From the NCBI GenBank assembly GCA_000708835.1, contig DF237218.1, positions 51,725 to 115,724 of the forward strand: 64,000 nucleotides of DNA, given 5' to 3'. The notes below the pieces were generated by a model. The model was not told where the DNA came from, ran no database searches, and saw only the letters and a list, made by a program, of their open reading frames with translations. Each line of letters begins with the position of its first letter. Positions within the stretch are counted from its first letter, which is position 1. This DNA is from Klebsormidium nitens. Lineage: Eukaryota; Streptophyta; Klebsormidiophyceae; Klebsormidiales; Klebsormidiaceae. Positions 20,340 to 34,400 of this stretch are shown here, piece by piece. Position numbers and translations under genes: made by a program.

Positions 20340-23300
20340 CTGCTGACGTGCAGCGACGAAAAGTTGCGTCAGTGCTTCGGTCACACATCCCCGCCTTACT
20401 GGGCATTGCAGGGTTTATAAATTTCACAACCTCCGTCAACACAAAAGCGGGATCGGAAAAGCGAGGAACGAGGCTAGAAGCGGGATGCCAATACTCGATC
20501 AGCAAGGATATTGTGTTGGTCAGGCTATCCTGCCCTTGCGCGCCTTATAGGGCCATTAAACGATGGCTCCGTCCGGAATGATCTTCTTTTCAACAGATTA
20601 TTGCTCAGAAGTGCGGACTTCGATTGCAATATTGCTGCAGGAGCGGAAAGAACAAAAACACCCTAAACAACCACCAGAAGAGGATAGAGCGAAGTGATAG
20701 CAGACCGGTGAGGCAGAAACAGGATTTCAAAGGCAGCAACCGAATCGGCCTGTCAATGTGACGCGACACTTGATGACTGTGCTTTTCCACAAGAGACCAG
20801 AACATTCCAGAGACCAAAGAAGACGTTGATCCGGAGACGGAGCTGGAAAGATGGCGCAAATGACTAACATGGTATCAGGCAGAGTAAGGGAGAGCGGCAT
20901 CAGGCGAGCAAAACATTGAGCTTCTCGCGGTGGTAAGGCCGCGAACTTGTTCGGTCATCACGCCCTCAACCTCCGAGTCTTGTGCACGGAAGAATTGTAG
21001 GCGGCGCATCGTAGAACTCTATGGTGTCGTTTATTTGGACCCAATTTCTCAGACCGGATCTGTGGGGCGGAACGTAGGCGGCTATCAAAAGCAAGGAGAG
21101 CCAAACAGTGCGGAAACGCCAGACTCGTTGGACCATTGCGGTCCGCTTTCGGGTTGAGTGATAACCAGGCGGAACGGGTCTTATTGGCACAACTTTGAGA
21201 ATCAAGGCTGCGCCCGCGAGCAGATTCATGGGTGGCAAGTGAGGCGGTCAATCAAGAATACTTAGTGCTAGAGAATCCAGCCTTAAGCGCTTGGTCAAGC
21301 AACTGACGAGCGCGTGAAAGTTCAAAGGCAGCGGCAATAAGGGACACCAATAGATGTCGGAATATGGAGATTGACTCAACTGGATTCAAAGTGCGGTAAC
21401 GTAGACCGACGCGAAGAGGGCACGAATGGATGCAGCTGCTTGGTTTCGGGAAGCGGGTCTTTGAAGGCGATGTCGAGGCAGGAAACTTTACCCCGTCAAA
21501 GCCGTGACTTTAACGGACCAGAGAGACTGTCGCCGTCATGACCACAGGTTTCTAGACGAACGAGACGGCATATTTTGCAAAGAGTGTGTGCCTGGCATCA
21601 GATTTCCCTGAAAGGCTCGATCTGCGAGCAGAGTGATAGCATATCGTGGCCAGCTTTGTGTTCATGATCCGTACAAATGTATGCTTTTGCAGACCTGATA
21701 CGAAAAATTGTATTATCCAAGACGCGCGCGGTACCTCTACAAAGAACATCGCGACATTCGTATGTAAGGTTCGATGACCTTTTTTACAATTCTGGAATGA
21801 AGACCTTGAAAACTGCAACCTCTACGTACGTTGAAGCGCCGAAGCTGGCATGCACAGGACGTCAGCTCCAATGTATTGATTCAGTCGCATCAACGAAAGT
21901 GGTGGCAAGGAAACGGGACTTCTATTGTGCAGACGCATCGTGCCGTCAAAACTGGGAAAGGAATGCGTCCGCGTGCACTTTTTCCAGTGCATGACCTTCA
22001 AGTCAGGGGCGCTGAGTCAAAAGGACGTCATACAAATTAATACCGGCTGTACTTGGAGAGGCAGCCAAGAGCAACAGCTTCGTTATTTTATTGAGAAAGA
22101 AACCGAGTAAGCCTCCAAATCCTCTTCCTTGTGGAGGCGCCCGACGCGCAGCTTTCGTCCTAAAAGCAGTTGCTTTCTAACATCGAGGCTCCATATCAAC
22201 ATTAACACCCCTGACCCATGGCAGAATCAGAGCGCCGGACTCAATCATAGCCTTTCAGTTGCATTGTGTAATTAGGGCCGGTGGCTGATTCACAGCTTCG
22301 TTCGAATGTCGAACCAATTGCAGTGGGTCAAGGAAGCCGGACTTGGCCTCTCAGCTCTACTTCATGGACTATGTGTAGAAAAGGCGGAATTTGCCCAATT
22401 GAATCACATGGAGGAGGGGCCGCCGCTAACAAACGCTGGTTAGTCGCCGGTTACATGCCCTAATTCCACCAGACGGGTACGACCTTATGGTTCAAGAGCC
22501 AGATCGACTCGGAACAGTTGCTGGCTAAGACCCCGCGCTGCGTCCCCTCGAATGAGAGATCTGTGACGGCTGTCTATTTACGAAAAGGAAAGACCTATTC
22601 AGAAAGACCAAAAGAGATAGTCACAAATTGATCACCCACCGCAATGGCTGGTGCACTACCTGTGTCTTCAAGGGCATCAGGAATCCCAAAGGAGAGAATC
22701 TGGTGGTCTCTGCCGCCAATACGTCAAGCATCATGGCCCATAATGTCACTGAAACAACCTACGGATGATTGCGATATTGGACGCTGAAACGACTTTGACT
22801 ACTTTGACGGTAGGACTCAAGAGGCATACATTTCAAAGTAGGTCAGCAAAGCGATAACTCGCGGCGCATGTTGAATCGTGGAAGAAGGTCGAACAAACAC
22901 AATTCTCTCGTGCGATGATCACGTGAAAAGCAGCACAAGAGAGAGAGCCTTTGCTGGGACTTTCACGTCGCGAGCGATGCTCCCGCTACGGAACTTGTAC
23001 TTTATTCGATGGTTATGGTTAGGCAGTCAGACTGCTGGTTATGAAAAATCAATCATAACTTCTTAGCTAGTGTGTCGAGCGAAAAGCCGAGATACCACAA
23101 ACAAAGGGACAAAAAAGCGACGACAGGGAGATGATCATGAACAGGAGACAAGCATTTCTCGAAGAGCAAAGCAGCTGCTCCAAGGTCGGACGGACGATGC
23201 AAGGACTAGTTAGGAAATTAATCCGAGTTTGAGATGAAGATATCAGGTCAGCCCACCAGAGAAGTGCGGCAGATGAGGCGCGACGTCATCGTTCTGACGT

Positions 23301-25090
23301 CACGCATTCAATTTCAGTTCACAGGGACTTGATCTAGTGAGGCGGCAGGCGGGTCATCATTCAGTAGTTCCGCGAACTAGAGCCGGCGAGATGTTGTGAA
23401 GGATGGCCATTACCAACGCATGAAGACGAAAACGCTGTCGAGAACATCAGAAAAGTCAGAACCTCTTCTCAAGCAGGAACCGGCTGTCAGACCCACAGTT
23501 GCAGGGGCACATGTCTGGCGCCAAGGGTTGGGACAAAACCGGAGAGCTGAACACTTCTACAAAGAGTGTGGACCAAGTTCTGCCCTCGCCCGAAAGCAGA
23601 ATCAAAGGCGGGCAATTAAGATAAGTAAGTAAACAGCGAATTCTATAGGGCCAGAAAGTTTCAGCCTAGAGAGCCGCGTTGGGCACCTAACGAGCGCGTT
23701 GAGGTAGGTAAAAAGGCAGCGCGATACAGAGGGCCGTGCTGTGCCAGAGTCATACGTACGAGCTGGATTGAGTCACGAACGAAAGGCTGCTAACGTACCT
23801 AGACCGGCGCGGAAAAGTCGCACAAGCCGATGCAGTTGGGTTGTCAGCTAAGCTGATGCCCAACTGGAAAAGGGCGGTGTGTCAAAGTCGTAGCTCTATG
23901 GGAAAATGCCAGTAGATTTTACGGTCACAATCAGAGGTCTTGAACTGATCTGGACTGCGTCGTTAGATTGGGGAGTGTGCCTGGCGTCAGATTGCACAGA
24001 GGCTAAATGTATGTGCACAAGTTTGGCAGCAGATCATAGCCACAGCTTCTGGTCTGTGAGCAATCTTGTTTTACAGACTTGAGATAGAAAAACCGCTCTA
24101 AGCCCGGCTTTAGGAAGGGGCATCATTTAGCAAGAAACTAGCTTGGAATCAGTGACAGCAGAGTGTTTCTCCATTGAAGCGCCGATGCTGCAGCACACGA
24201 AGGTCACGCTTCAAAGTAGTGATGGGAATGCACGGACAAAGTAGGCGGCGTGGGATTTGGTCGACTGTGATGATACTCAGACGTGCCATACTGATGGCAG
24301 AAACTTGGCAGGAATGCGACACAGACCTCCGTCAGACCAACTCCCGCTGAAGGAAAGGCGATGGTTAACGAAGCCCTCGACCAACCTAGGCTTTACAGCA
24401 TGCCTCAGAGAGGCTGCCAAGAGAACTTCTCGACGCAGTTCTCAACCCGCTACGAGGACTCAGCTACAAGTCCCAAGTTCTTGATTCGAGCAGGGGACTC
24501 GGCGTGCAACTTTCTGATTTGGAATGATATCTTTTTAGTACCAAGGCATCATGATCGTGTCAGAGAAAGGATGTTGATACATGGGGGCATCAGGGCGCTA
24601 GACTCGAATCACGGCGTTTGAAGCGGGTAATGTACATACAGTCAGCAGAGAAAAACTTCACAGCAAAAGGAAGCAGTTACGGCAAGGAACGTTCATGGCC
24701 GTCCGTCTGCCTTCAACGCAAGCGCACCTTGAGCTTTCTCCTCCAGGATGCGACGGGGATGCTGGACAAACACAAGCAAACCGGCCGTTAACAAAGGCTG
24801 CTTAGTGGGCCTTCCACCAGACGGAGAGCGGCTGCTTCCAGTAAAATGCCCTTTTTGAAGACGGCTAAGGGCGAGATACTTGTGATACAGGCGAGCAACA
24901 AATATTCTTCCGGTGGGCTTTCTTCAAAGGCCCTCAGGCGCGGTGCTAGAACTCATGACGAAACGTTGCGTCGAGGCATTAGTCGCGCATCCCCGCCCTT
25001 TCAGTGATCGCAGGCGTTTTCAAAAAGGAGAATCTGACCAGACAAAAAAGCGGGACTCGAGAAGCGAGACACAGCAAAGCGGGATCATTG
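20340..25090 (+). mobile_element. Degenerate retroelement region with diverged direct repeats
   Basis: Three pairs of blocks match each other on the same strand: 20355-20480 with 24958-25080 (AAAAGTTGCGTC/AAACGTTGCGTC, then AAAAGCGGGA and GAAGCGAG), 21580-21870 with 23965-24200 (GTGTGCCTGGC, then GAAGCGCCGA.GCTG) and 22425-22490 with 24780-24845 (TTCCACCAGACGG). The fragment LLGIAGFINF at about 20400 is reminiscent of the LGLAGYYRRF motif after the reverse transcriptase of Ty3/gypsy elements, but one motif is not decisive. All frames are broken. I read this as old, repeatedly duplicated retroelement DNA of uncertain family. Nothing else is recognised in 25.1-26.5 kb except a 9-bp GC hairpin at 26131-26158. 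Confidence -1.
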
Positions 25091-26559
25091 TCTTAACCAA
25101 AATGAAAACCGCACGAGCTTTGCCGAGCTATGCGACCTCATCTTGCAGACTGCGACAACTGATGGCATGGCGCATGGGCGTCAGAGAAGAGGGATCTTGT
25201 TTATATCCTCCGTTCCCGGAGAATTCAAACTTGATTCCCAATACCTGAAATTGAGGAAACAAAGCGGCCTGCATGGTAGCCGCCAGCAAACTGCAATTCG
25301 ACATGAAACGGGAACCGAGCCTGCACGTAACGAAGGGGGTTTGGAGCATCCGAAACACTTGCGAGTCAGGTGTAGGACGAAGCAGACCTGTGTCTACACA
25401 GACACAAATGGACAAGAAACCGACAGAGTCGTTCATCCACTATAGTGACGGCTCTGTGGACTAGACACCTTTCGGGCCGGCCAAAGGCTGAGCCTTGTGC
25501 GACAAGCCGGAACGAGCATTTACTCGCCATCCAAGACCGTGCGTTGCATCTCCCAAGGGTCCGCAAACAACTTGGTACATGCTGAGAGGTATCAAAAGCA
25601 ATCCAGAGAAAGCAGATGTGAATAGTCATCCTCACAGCTTAGTGTGCTTATTTATCAATTAAGGGCAAAAAACTTATTGCTTGAATGCTGGGCAGCCCTC
25701 TCGTTTTGTGGGCGCACTTCACTTCATGTAGCAGTGAACCCTCGACTACGTAGACACCCCCATGCAGTCTATTCTCGAAGAGGAACAGTTCTCCAAGGGC
25801 GTCTCCAAGGGCGTCTGGATTCGTCCAAAGTGCTGCCCTTGGATCCCGCGGTCCCAAAGGACGAGTAATCAACACGGCCCTCTATCTATCTTCCAGATAC
25901 TCGTTACCCAGCGGGGGTCCTTCATTTCTGCGTGTATTCTGTTGAACACCGACAATGCACGTCGCCCTAATGGGAATCAGCTTGCTGGATTGAGAAAGTG
26001 GGACGAAACACCTAAAAAGGAAAGCAAAACATAGTTATTGAGCTGACATCACCGTCGAAAAATTTGGCAGCCCGCAGTGTCTCGCGCGAGAGAGCGGATA
26101 CAAGTACGACACGCGCAGAAACAGGGAACCGCGCGCACATAGAAGCTGCTGTGCGCGCACCAAATCGACTTTCAAAAATATACAAGATCCGAAGGATTCA
26201 GATCCGCGTTACCAAAGTGTGCGGCGGCGCCATGTGAGCCCAGCTTGCGGCGCCGTCAAAGGACTCTCTCGCCCGCACTGGAACATGCGGCAGCAATCCA
26301 AAACATTGGTACTCGCATACAAACGGCAGCCCCCGGGCTGGCGAAATTGAATTACGGGCAGTTCGCGCGCGTCCAAAACAATCGACTTTATGAAGGTAAA
26401 CATGGCGTAACTTTCAGATCTGAGATAGTTTCGACTGTTAGGTTTTTGGGAGTCGTTGCGGGTCAGGAGGTCCAAGTATGTCCTATGAAAAGGATGTATC
26501 AGATGGTTCCATCAAAGGAGGCAGACTTCGGCACCGCCCATCAGGCGGCAATCATCGAG

Positions 26560-29500
26560 CAGCGCGTTGCTGTTTGCTCAAACGCGAAGAAATAGCGTCA
26601 TCCAAGCAATTACCCGTTGCTGGGAAGAATCGAAAAAGAAAGACGCCATTGATTCAGCAACACTTCCAAGGTTCGTAGTCAACTCTTGCAGCGCTACAGC
26701 TGAAGAGCAAGTGGCCTCAACGAGCACGCTATATCATCGCCGTTTCGAATCGAAAAGAACACTGCACAAAAGAAATCTTTTCTTGGGCAGCTTGAATCTC
26801 TCAAATGCAGAACCCACTGGCATTGAAAGGGCTTCCGAACACAAGCATTCAAGACCGGTTGCAAGAATCCTCAGTCAAGATCGGACACTCAAGAATATCT
26901 TGAAAGGGCACTGCACCACAGAAGGCGGCTCCAAAGCTGAACTATCATCATGTACGGATTCGTTGCCTTACGCGTATGAGGTGGTCGAAAAGCGCCCCAA
27001 TCTTCCAAGGCGCATACCAAAAGAATTTGTGTATTCGAAAGAACGGGGACATAATTGCCCAGAGTTGCCCAAGCATTAACTCGCGGCCGTGCGCAGAGTT
27101 GTCCCTGATGGGCGGCTGCTGCGAGTACTTGCCCGACAAGGCGCAGCGCCGGGGCGCGGCCGTACTTAAAGCTGTTGCGGCTGCGATGTGAGAAGCATCC
27201 CGTGTCCGTAACTGGGCAGCAGAACAGGGGTTGCTAAATGCAAGACGGCCAATCACGCATAAGCAAGATAAAGACTAAAAAGAAGGTCGACTACAAGGAC
27301 GATTCTTGAGGACCGAGGTTGAACCGTGACTGCCTGACGACTCGAACGAGCAAACGGCGTTTAACGACCCAAGGTTGCTTTTAAGATTCGCGAGCCTTTC
27401 AACGCAGCATCCGAAAAGAAACGTAACCAGCGCAAAAAGTTAAGAGACCATTCTATTTTCAAGCTGCAAGAGGGCATCATTCAGGCTGTGCATCGATCGC
27501 TGGTGGATATGCCGCCACGTGCTAACCGTCACCGCCTCAACTTGCCATGGTGAGAATTAAGTTGAGGGTTAATTCGAGAGTTAAGTTGAGGGTGAAGTAC
27601 TGTGAAACAGGGTACAGGCCAGGACACGGTGAGTTCTCAGACCCGCCGCTCAAAAGCCCGTCAAACAAGCGACGCCAGGGAAGCATCCATCGGAACGTGC
27701 AAGAAACGAAAGAGCAAAGCCGCACCAAATGCGCGTGAGGGTCCAACGCAAACAATTCATAGGAACACTTTTCGGATCGTACATTTTTACTCCAACCGCG
27801 AAAAGGTAGAAAAGATAAGCTGCGGAACACACTTTCAGAAGAACGTTACTGGGCCTCCGTTAGCAGTGGTTCCGTCATTCAGGCTGGCAGAACTGAAAGT
27901 ACTTCCTGGCGGGAGCCTTCTAGATACTACTCCTTCCTGTAATCACAGGCAAGGCAAGGGTCGCTCACAAACGCACCTCGTCAAATTTTCTAAGTTGACT
28001 CGTCAATGAAATAGGAATTCTGAGCCATGCAATCCACGCCCGACGGGGCCTTCTGGTGAATTCATGAGACAAATCTGCTTCTAGGGAACGAAGCGGTTTG
28101 TTTGCAAGACCATGATGCTAGCAACTAGGCAGGCACTCAAGGAAGCGGGCTGAAGCCAATGAACTGCCACGCTACGAACAGGGCTCAAAAGCCCTCCTTT
28201 TGGCCAGGATACGGCGCACTAGACAAGTAAAGTGGCCAGCCAACTCCAAACAGAGATCAGCTTCAAATTCGGTGCAGCGGAGCGATGGCAGCAATCTCGA
28301 AGAATTTCATTCGATCAGTCTTTTCAAATACTCGAGAGCAATCGCGGACTTGCCGCGGAAGCTCAGGGCTGTAAATCACACAATCAAAAGCTCCCTCCCC
28401 TTGACGTGAACGCTCCACGCGTGTGCCGAACCATAGAACGACCCATAAAAGGGTTTAAGATCATTCGGAAATAAGAAGTTGGTCAAGCAGCGCATCGTCA
28501 ATCGCAGGTTCCTCACCTTGTTCATTCTCGACAATCGCTCCCGGCAGCGTCCTATAAGCAGGGGAGCGGCCGTTGTCGCAGGCTTCCGCCTTGGGCCACT
28601 CATTAGCAGCAAAAACGGAGCCCCTGCAGCGTGAGAATCCGAATGGGTTTCAGCACGAGTTTTGAAAAAGACGTTTTCCAAGTAAGGTGAGCGCCAAAAA
28701 GTCATGGTGCCCCACTTTTAGCTGAAACGTGCACGAACGTCATTACGTACCTCACACAAAACGGATGGCTGTGACTTTTCGTCGGGAGAAGGTTGCCGTG
28801 ATCGATCAATTCGCAGAAGCGATATGATCGTCTAGATATACTATCAGTCAAGGAGAACCGTCTCGCTTCGTCTTTCAATTCCGTACACGTGAACGATGAG
28901 CAAGTGCCAGTGGTGACGAATCAGAAGGACCACTAAGTGGACGTACGTCTCAGCAGGTTCTGAAATCATGTTTACAAACTCGAGTAGGTAATCCAGTCCG
29001 CCCACTCCTAGCCTAGTCGAGTACAGCAAAGGGTTGCAAGCAGTTCGTTGCATGCTGTTTGAATGCATTTGGCGCTAGAAACTACGCGTAGTGAAGCTTG
29101 TGGTGCTGTCCGTAGATGCATGGGCTTGACTTTGACCCGTCGCTTACCCTTCGTGCATCACTGCAACCACCGCAAACCGCCCTGAGGCGTTCCCACAGCA
29201 AAGAGCCCACTGGCCTGTTCATGAGCTGCGGGTAAGAGAAAGTCAAGCAGTGTTAATTACTGCAACCAATGTCGCTTGAGAACGACGTGGTGACCATCAT
29301 CACTTTCCGTGAGATCTCCAGGAAAGTAGAGGCTGCATCTCCCACAACTGTGACCTTGATGCACCGGCTCTGCTCACAGCAGAATTTGCATGAGCCAAGC
29401 TCTAGAAGGCGGTTTCGTCATAGCCCGGTGTAGAAATCGCGAAAGCTGAATATTCATGCAGACTACGGAAGTCAGCAACTTGAACGGGATCAGCTTATTT

Positions 29501-29850
29501 GTCAAGAAAGATCGAACCTTAACAACCGACTTATCCTCCAGACAGACCATTCTCAAAGGACAATCTCTACCGGACTAACCTGGACTTCTTTGCACACACC
29601 ATAAGGTTGTGAGACTTATGAAGATGCTTTGATTGGGCGCCGGTCAATAGGCAGCTCGACTCCGGTGGTTTGACCACATATGGGCACCAGCTCCGGGATC
29701 CTCTGTGGTGAAATGTTCACCAAGGACTTGGCTTTCTTCAACGCCTCGTCTGTACTGGAATCAAAAGTCAATAGGTGGGAATGAATTATCATTCGTAGCC
29801 GCACCACGTGGTAGAAAGCGCGGTAATACCATGACATGACCCAACGTCCT
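26560..29850 (+). mobile_element. Ty1/copia-like retrotransposon relic, copy 1
   Basis: Pieces occur in the order expected for copia. A degraded zinc-knuckle-like segment lies at about 27020-27080 (FVYSKERGHNCPELPKH; compare C-x-x-C-x(4)-H-x(4)-C, cysteines lost). A protease-start block follows at about 27485-27545, encoding WWICRHV, shared with the second relic. Blocks at 28120-28205, 28500-28625 and 29640-29750 recur at 35245-35345, 35590-35700 and 35905-36020. Every frame is interrupted by stops. Long terminal repeats were not identified. Family assignment is inferred from weak motifs plus their order. Confidence -1.
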
Positions 29851-31479
29851 CAAAAAGTTAAGCTCGGGATGTCTTGGATAAACGCTTGCGGGGAATATGA
29901 CGCCACATCGCTGACCATCGGTGCCGCCGATGAAATACTGCAGCGCGCAAGCAGTAAGCTGAATTGGCTATTAATTGATACTTTAACGGCAGGCGGCTTC
30001 GGGGGACGAAAGGCGACGAATTGTCAAAAGCACACGAACGCTCGACAAGAAGACTGTACTCAAAGCTCTCGTTGGACCAACTTACGTTATCGTAATCGTT
30101 GCCCGTGAAACGAAGCGAGAAAGGTATTGATGGACGCTTCTGGTAGTAACTGAAAGAGGCTCTAAATCAGGTCCAGGTTGCCTCTACAACCTCGGGCAGT
30201 CATTTGCACGACCTGTCAGCATTCCAGGCAGAAAAGGCCAAACATAAACATCCGCTGGCGCGGACCATCATCAGATCAGGAACCGCAAATCCTGGACGAC
30301 AACCGTATCCAATCTACCAAGTAACGCTTGACTCCAGATCAGTTTGAGAGTTTAAGGTCCGGCGGGGGTTCAACCTTTGAAGGCCTTGTCGGAAAAGCAG
30401 AAACGACGAAGCAAAAAAGTACAAGATTGGGCAGAAGGCGCTCCGATCTGGTAATGCCTTTCAAACTAGAGAACATTAAAATCACATACGAAGTAGGTCC
30501 GTCTAGTCCGATTCACAATGTTTGACCTCCTAGAAACATTCCACACGAAAGCTTGCGATGGAGGAACGCAAATCACATCACAATTGATCCAGATTGCTGA
30601 TGCAGATCAACCGTAGCTATATACGAGAAACACCAATACGCCCAACGATGGAAGAGCGTCCTATTTCGTCAGTTCCAGCTCGAAGGATCTTATCGAAGCC
30701 GTGACAAATTCGAACCCTAAGAAAGAAGTGGCTTGCTTGAGCAACCAAAACCGTTTATCGAGAAGTGTTTCCGAGTGGGCTGCAATTCGGCCGCCTTGGT
30801 GGGGCATCCTGGCAGCACGGCATCAAGAGATCCTGTGACGAAGAGTCCCGTCACCGGATAAGCTGCACGCATCACCGCCCTTCGACGTAATCACCCTGGG
30901 AATGTTATCGCAAACCCAAAACTGAGCGACATGTATAAGGCGCAAGGGTCGAAAGCGAGGATGTCGAGCGACGGATCAAACGCCTCCACTCCAATCATTG
31001 AACGGAGCCTAGGCTAGATGTACCAACGGTGAAGCGAAAGAGCGTTTTAGGACCACCTTTTGGAGGTGGTCCAAAAGGTGATCCGAAAGCAGTCATTAAA
31101 GAGAGTCACCCCAAAGAAACAGCTGTGCGAGGAACAGGCTTAGAGCTCGATGGCCTAGGATGTGTTTCATCAGAGCTTCTAATTCAGCTCTTGGGTCCAA
31201 AGCGATGCCTTCAAGGGCGCTGTATGCTTTCTTGAAACCGTCTAACGGACACCTGCGAGGGGCCCAGATTCTGTTGGGTAGTGGCTCTCCGATGGGAACG
31301 AGTCAAGACGAGTCCGTTTCTCTATCGGCCCAGATCATGGAGAAGACTACGAGATGAAGTTTGAGGAGGGCGGTCACAAACCTGTGACTCTCCAAGGATC
31401 AAAACGAGCGGCTGGCTTTCCACCACCCCACGTTGCATCTTTTAGGGAAGGGTACGTGGGCCTTGCTCACTAAAATGGA

Positions 31480-34400
31480 AAAGAAACCGATATGAAGAAA
31501 TGTCACCAGCGCAAAAGTTCGGAGGACCGCACTAATCTTTTTTCTTGAGCTGCAGGAGGGCAATCCGATTGTACACTGATCAGTGGTGGATATGCCGCCA
31601 CGTCATCAATCATCACCGCCTCAATCTGCCACGTACAAAGTGCAGGGGACAGGCGAAGGCGGGGTGTTTGTGAAAACCTTCCATGTCACAAAGATGAAAG
31701 GGGTCCGACATAGTTTGCTGAGATCAGTAGAAGGATGACGACTAGCTCGTCAAGCACACCATCAATGTTTGTTTCGATGCACCATGATAAGAATCATGAA
31801 GAGTGGGCGTGTGTCGAACCTCCGGACGGAACATCATCGAGCAGATGTGTTTCGGAAACGTCGAGTACTATAAAGCAGTTGAAAAGCTGGCAATGGTCTA
31901 AAGATTGCTTACATGTGGCTGCTACCAGTTTGAAAACCGGCAGTTACTTTCAAGCGTACGTACGGTATTTTGGAAAGATAGGTCTAAACTTCGGAAAGCG
32001 GTAGGGGAGGCCCATGAGCAGAAAGGCCTCGTAGGCACTAGTCCGATCGTCCAGACTGGTACCACGTTTTGACTAGACGTGTGGCTTGGGGGCGTCATAT
32101 ATGCTACTCACTTTTCACCAATGCCTGGCGGCTTGAAGTTGCGCCAATAAGCGAGTCAAACATCCCAGCCCGCTCCATAGTGATAGGGATCCGCCACGGG
32201 CATCGACCTAGTTCATTTGCAGACATGTTGAAAGAAGTGCATGTTGACACTTGTCCTTTCAAATTTGTTCGGGGCTGTCCTGGGTCACCATCGAGCGTCA
32301 CCACGATTCAAAGCGAATAAGTAAGATAACCCGGACAGTCAGGCAGTTAAAGGATTGAAAAGCCCAGCATCGGGGCAAGTCTCCAGCCGGAAGCTCTTGA
32401 AAACAGCAGCAGAGAGAATGTCCTGCACCTTTGATTAGACGTTAACATTACAGCCCAATGGCAAGGAGTGCTGTTCTCAGCCGTGTACCTAAAGGCTTGA
32501 ACTCGACAGTCACCACTTGAGGCCCGAGTTTCGAATCATTGAGCCAAAACTTTGTTTTGCAAGCATCCTCCTAAAGGGCCCACCAACAGTCCAGGATTGG
32601 CCCGGTAGAACTATGAACCACGTACGAAGTTAACCAGCTCGGATGACTGAGTTAAACAGAGGTGGCATCAGAAAGCCAAGCTAAAGCATGACCCAGTTGA
32701 GATTATCCGAGCATCCCGTCGGTGCCAACAAGCGCCTTCGCATGAGCAAAGACTTCGGTTTGCTGAGCATGAACTTCAGATTGCCGAGTAAAGACTTCGG
32801 TTTGCCGGCTTTCAGCTACAACAAAGGGGGAGGTGAGAATGTCAAGCTAAGGTCGGCTTAAGCCCATCATGGGCATTGGGAATTGGCCATACGCGCGCGC
32901 ATGCTTTCGAGGATTGAGCGCGTGCACCGTCAGCGACTTTAACAAACTGATCCAAAGACGCGCACAGGTAACCAAATGTAAGCGCTTGTCAAGTTCAGGC
33001 AACAGGTGAAACCGGAAACGATAGGAACGACTAGGCATCCATGGTATAGTCTTCGAAAAACCTGGAGCCGACATCCAGGACTGCCAGACTCAACTAAACA
33101 AATCTCTCCAGAACATTGCTATCGGCCTGAAAGGACGCGCGCATCTGACATCAGCTAACCTGAAAAAGAGATCGCCGACTGCAATCGAAGGGCGATTGTG
33201 TGAAAGACTGCGTATATTCTTGTTGCTCAGGGTCGAGCAACACTTGGCCTTGATGAGTTGAAGAGTGCGGGACCAACCTGAGTCCCGTTCACCTTGGGAT
33301 TCTTTATCTAGGGAACAGGTAAGGTCTTTAAGGATCCACGAGAAGTGTCTCGCCCAGGTCAATTGAGAACAAGAATTCCTCTCAACCCTAGCTCCCAAAA
33401 TTAATTCCGCCGCTGGTTTTGTCGGTACTATTCTATCCACCTCGAGTGTTATTAGTTGGTGATTGCAATTGTACGTATTGTACCTCGACTGACTTTTCCT
33501 CACGCTTAACCTGTTCAAAGACGGTTTTGAGACTTGAGTAGCATCTGACACATTGTGGCGCTCCCCGTGTCTCTCGAGACCGGGTCTCTCGTCATTGCTG
33601 AAGCCAGGCGAATATTTGGATTCCACCAGATGCTCCAGGTTGACGCAAAGCAAAACTGTTGCGCTGGCGTAAGCTTTCCAGAACTGAAGGCAAACAGAGT
33701 GGCTGGACAAGGGTTCTTGACGCCGGTCGCTAGGGGCAGCCGGAATATTGGCGCATAACGTAGGAGCAGGATTTGGCTCAATTGATCACAGTAAAAATGC
33801 CAGCTTATGCACAACAAGGGACCCCCTTTGCGGTATGGTTAACCGCAAAGCCCAACACAAAAGCCCTTGGAACCATTTAAGTGGATTGACCGGTTCAGGG
33901 ATCGAGAGTCGAGACTGCATGAAGGCTCCAAGAAACCACACAAAAAGGAGACGCGCAGACGTCTGGGCCAAGGAAATGTGTTGGCTTGGCAAGCAGCGGA
34001 TGGCATCAGAAGATGCGAGAGAGAGAAAATCTGCAACTGGGGCAGAGACCATCAGACATCTCATCACTGCCGGCTTAGTTCTCCAACCACCCTTTACCTG
34101 GCTCCGACTTGCAGAATCGCGACGGCTGACGTGCACTCCTCTGAGTTCAAGAGATGACGGACGCTGCCCCAGAGGCTAGCCAGTCTTTGATAGCATGCCG
34201 TGGAAATTGTGGCTTCCTTTTCAAGCGATTAAACGGACAGCTAGAACAAAAAAAACCTAATGACACTCGACAAAGACGACCCGCTCCAACCGATCGTCGC
34301 ATGCAACCAAGGGCATCCGCACAGCATCGAGTTGACAATCAGCTTGCTGACCGTCCGTGCCATCATGGCCCGCAGATCTGGTCGCTTGATAAAGTTTGCT

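Noticed and set aside
33090-33710. 206-codon minus-strand open frame
   Set aside because: No recognisable motif, opposite to the retroelement-relic strand, mixed composition; probably chance.
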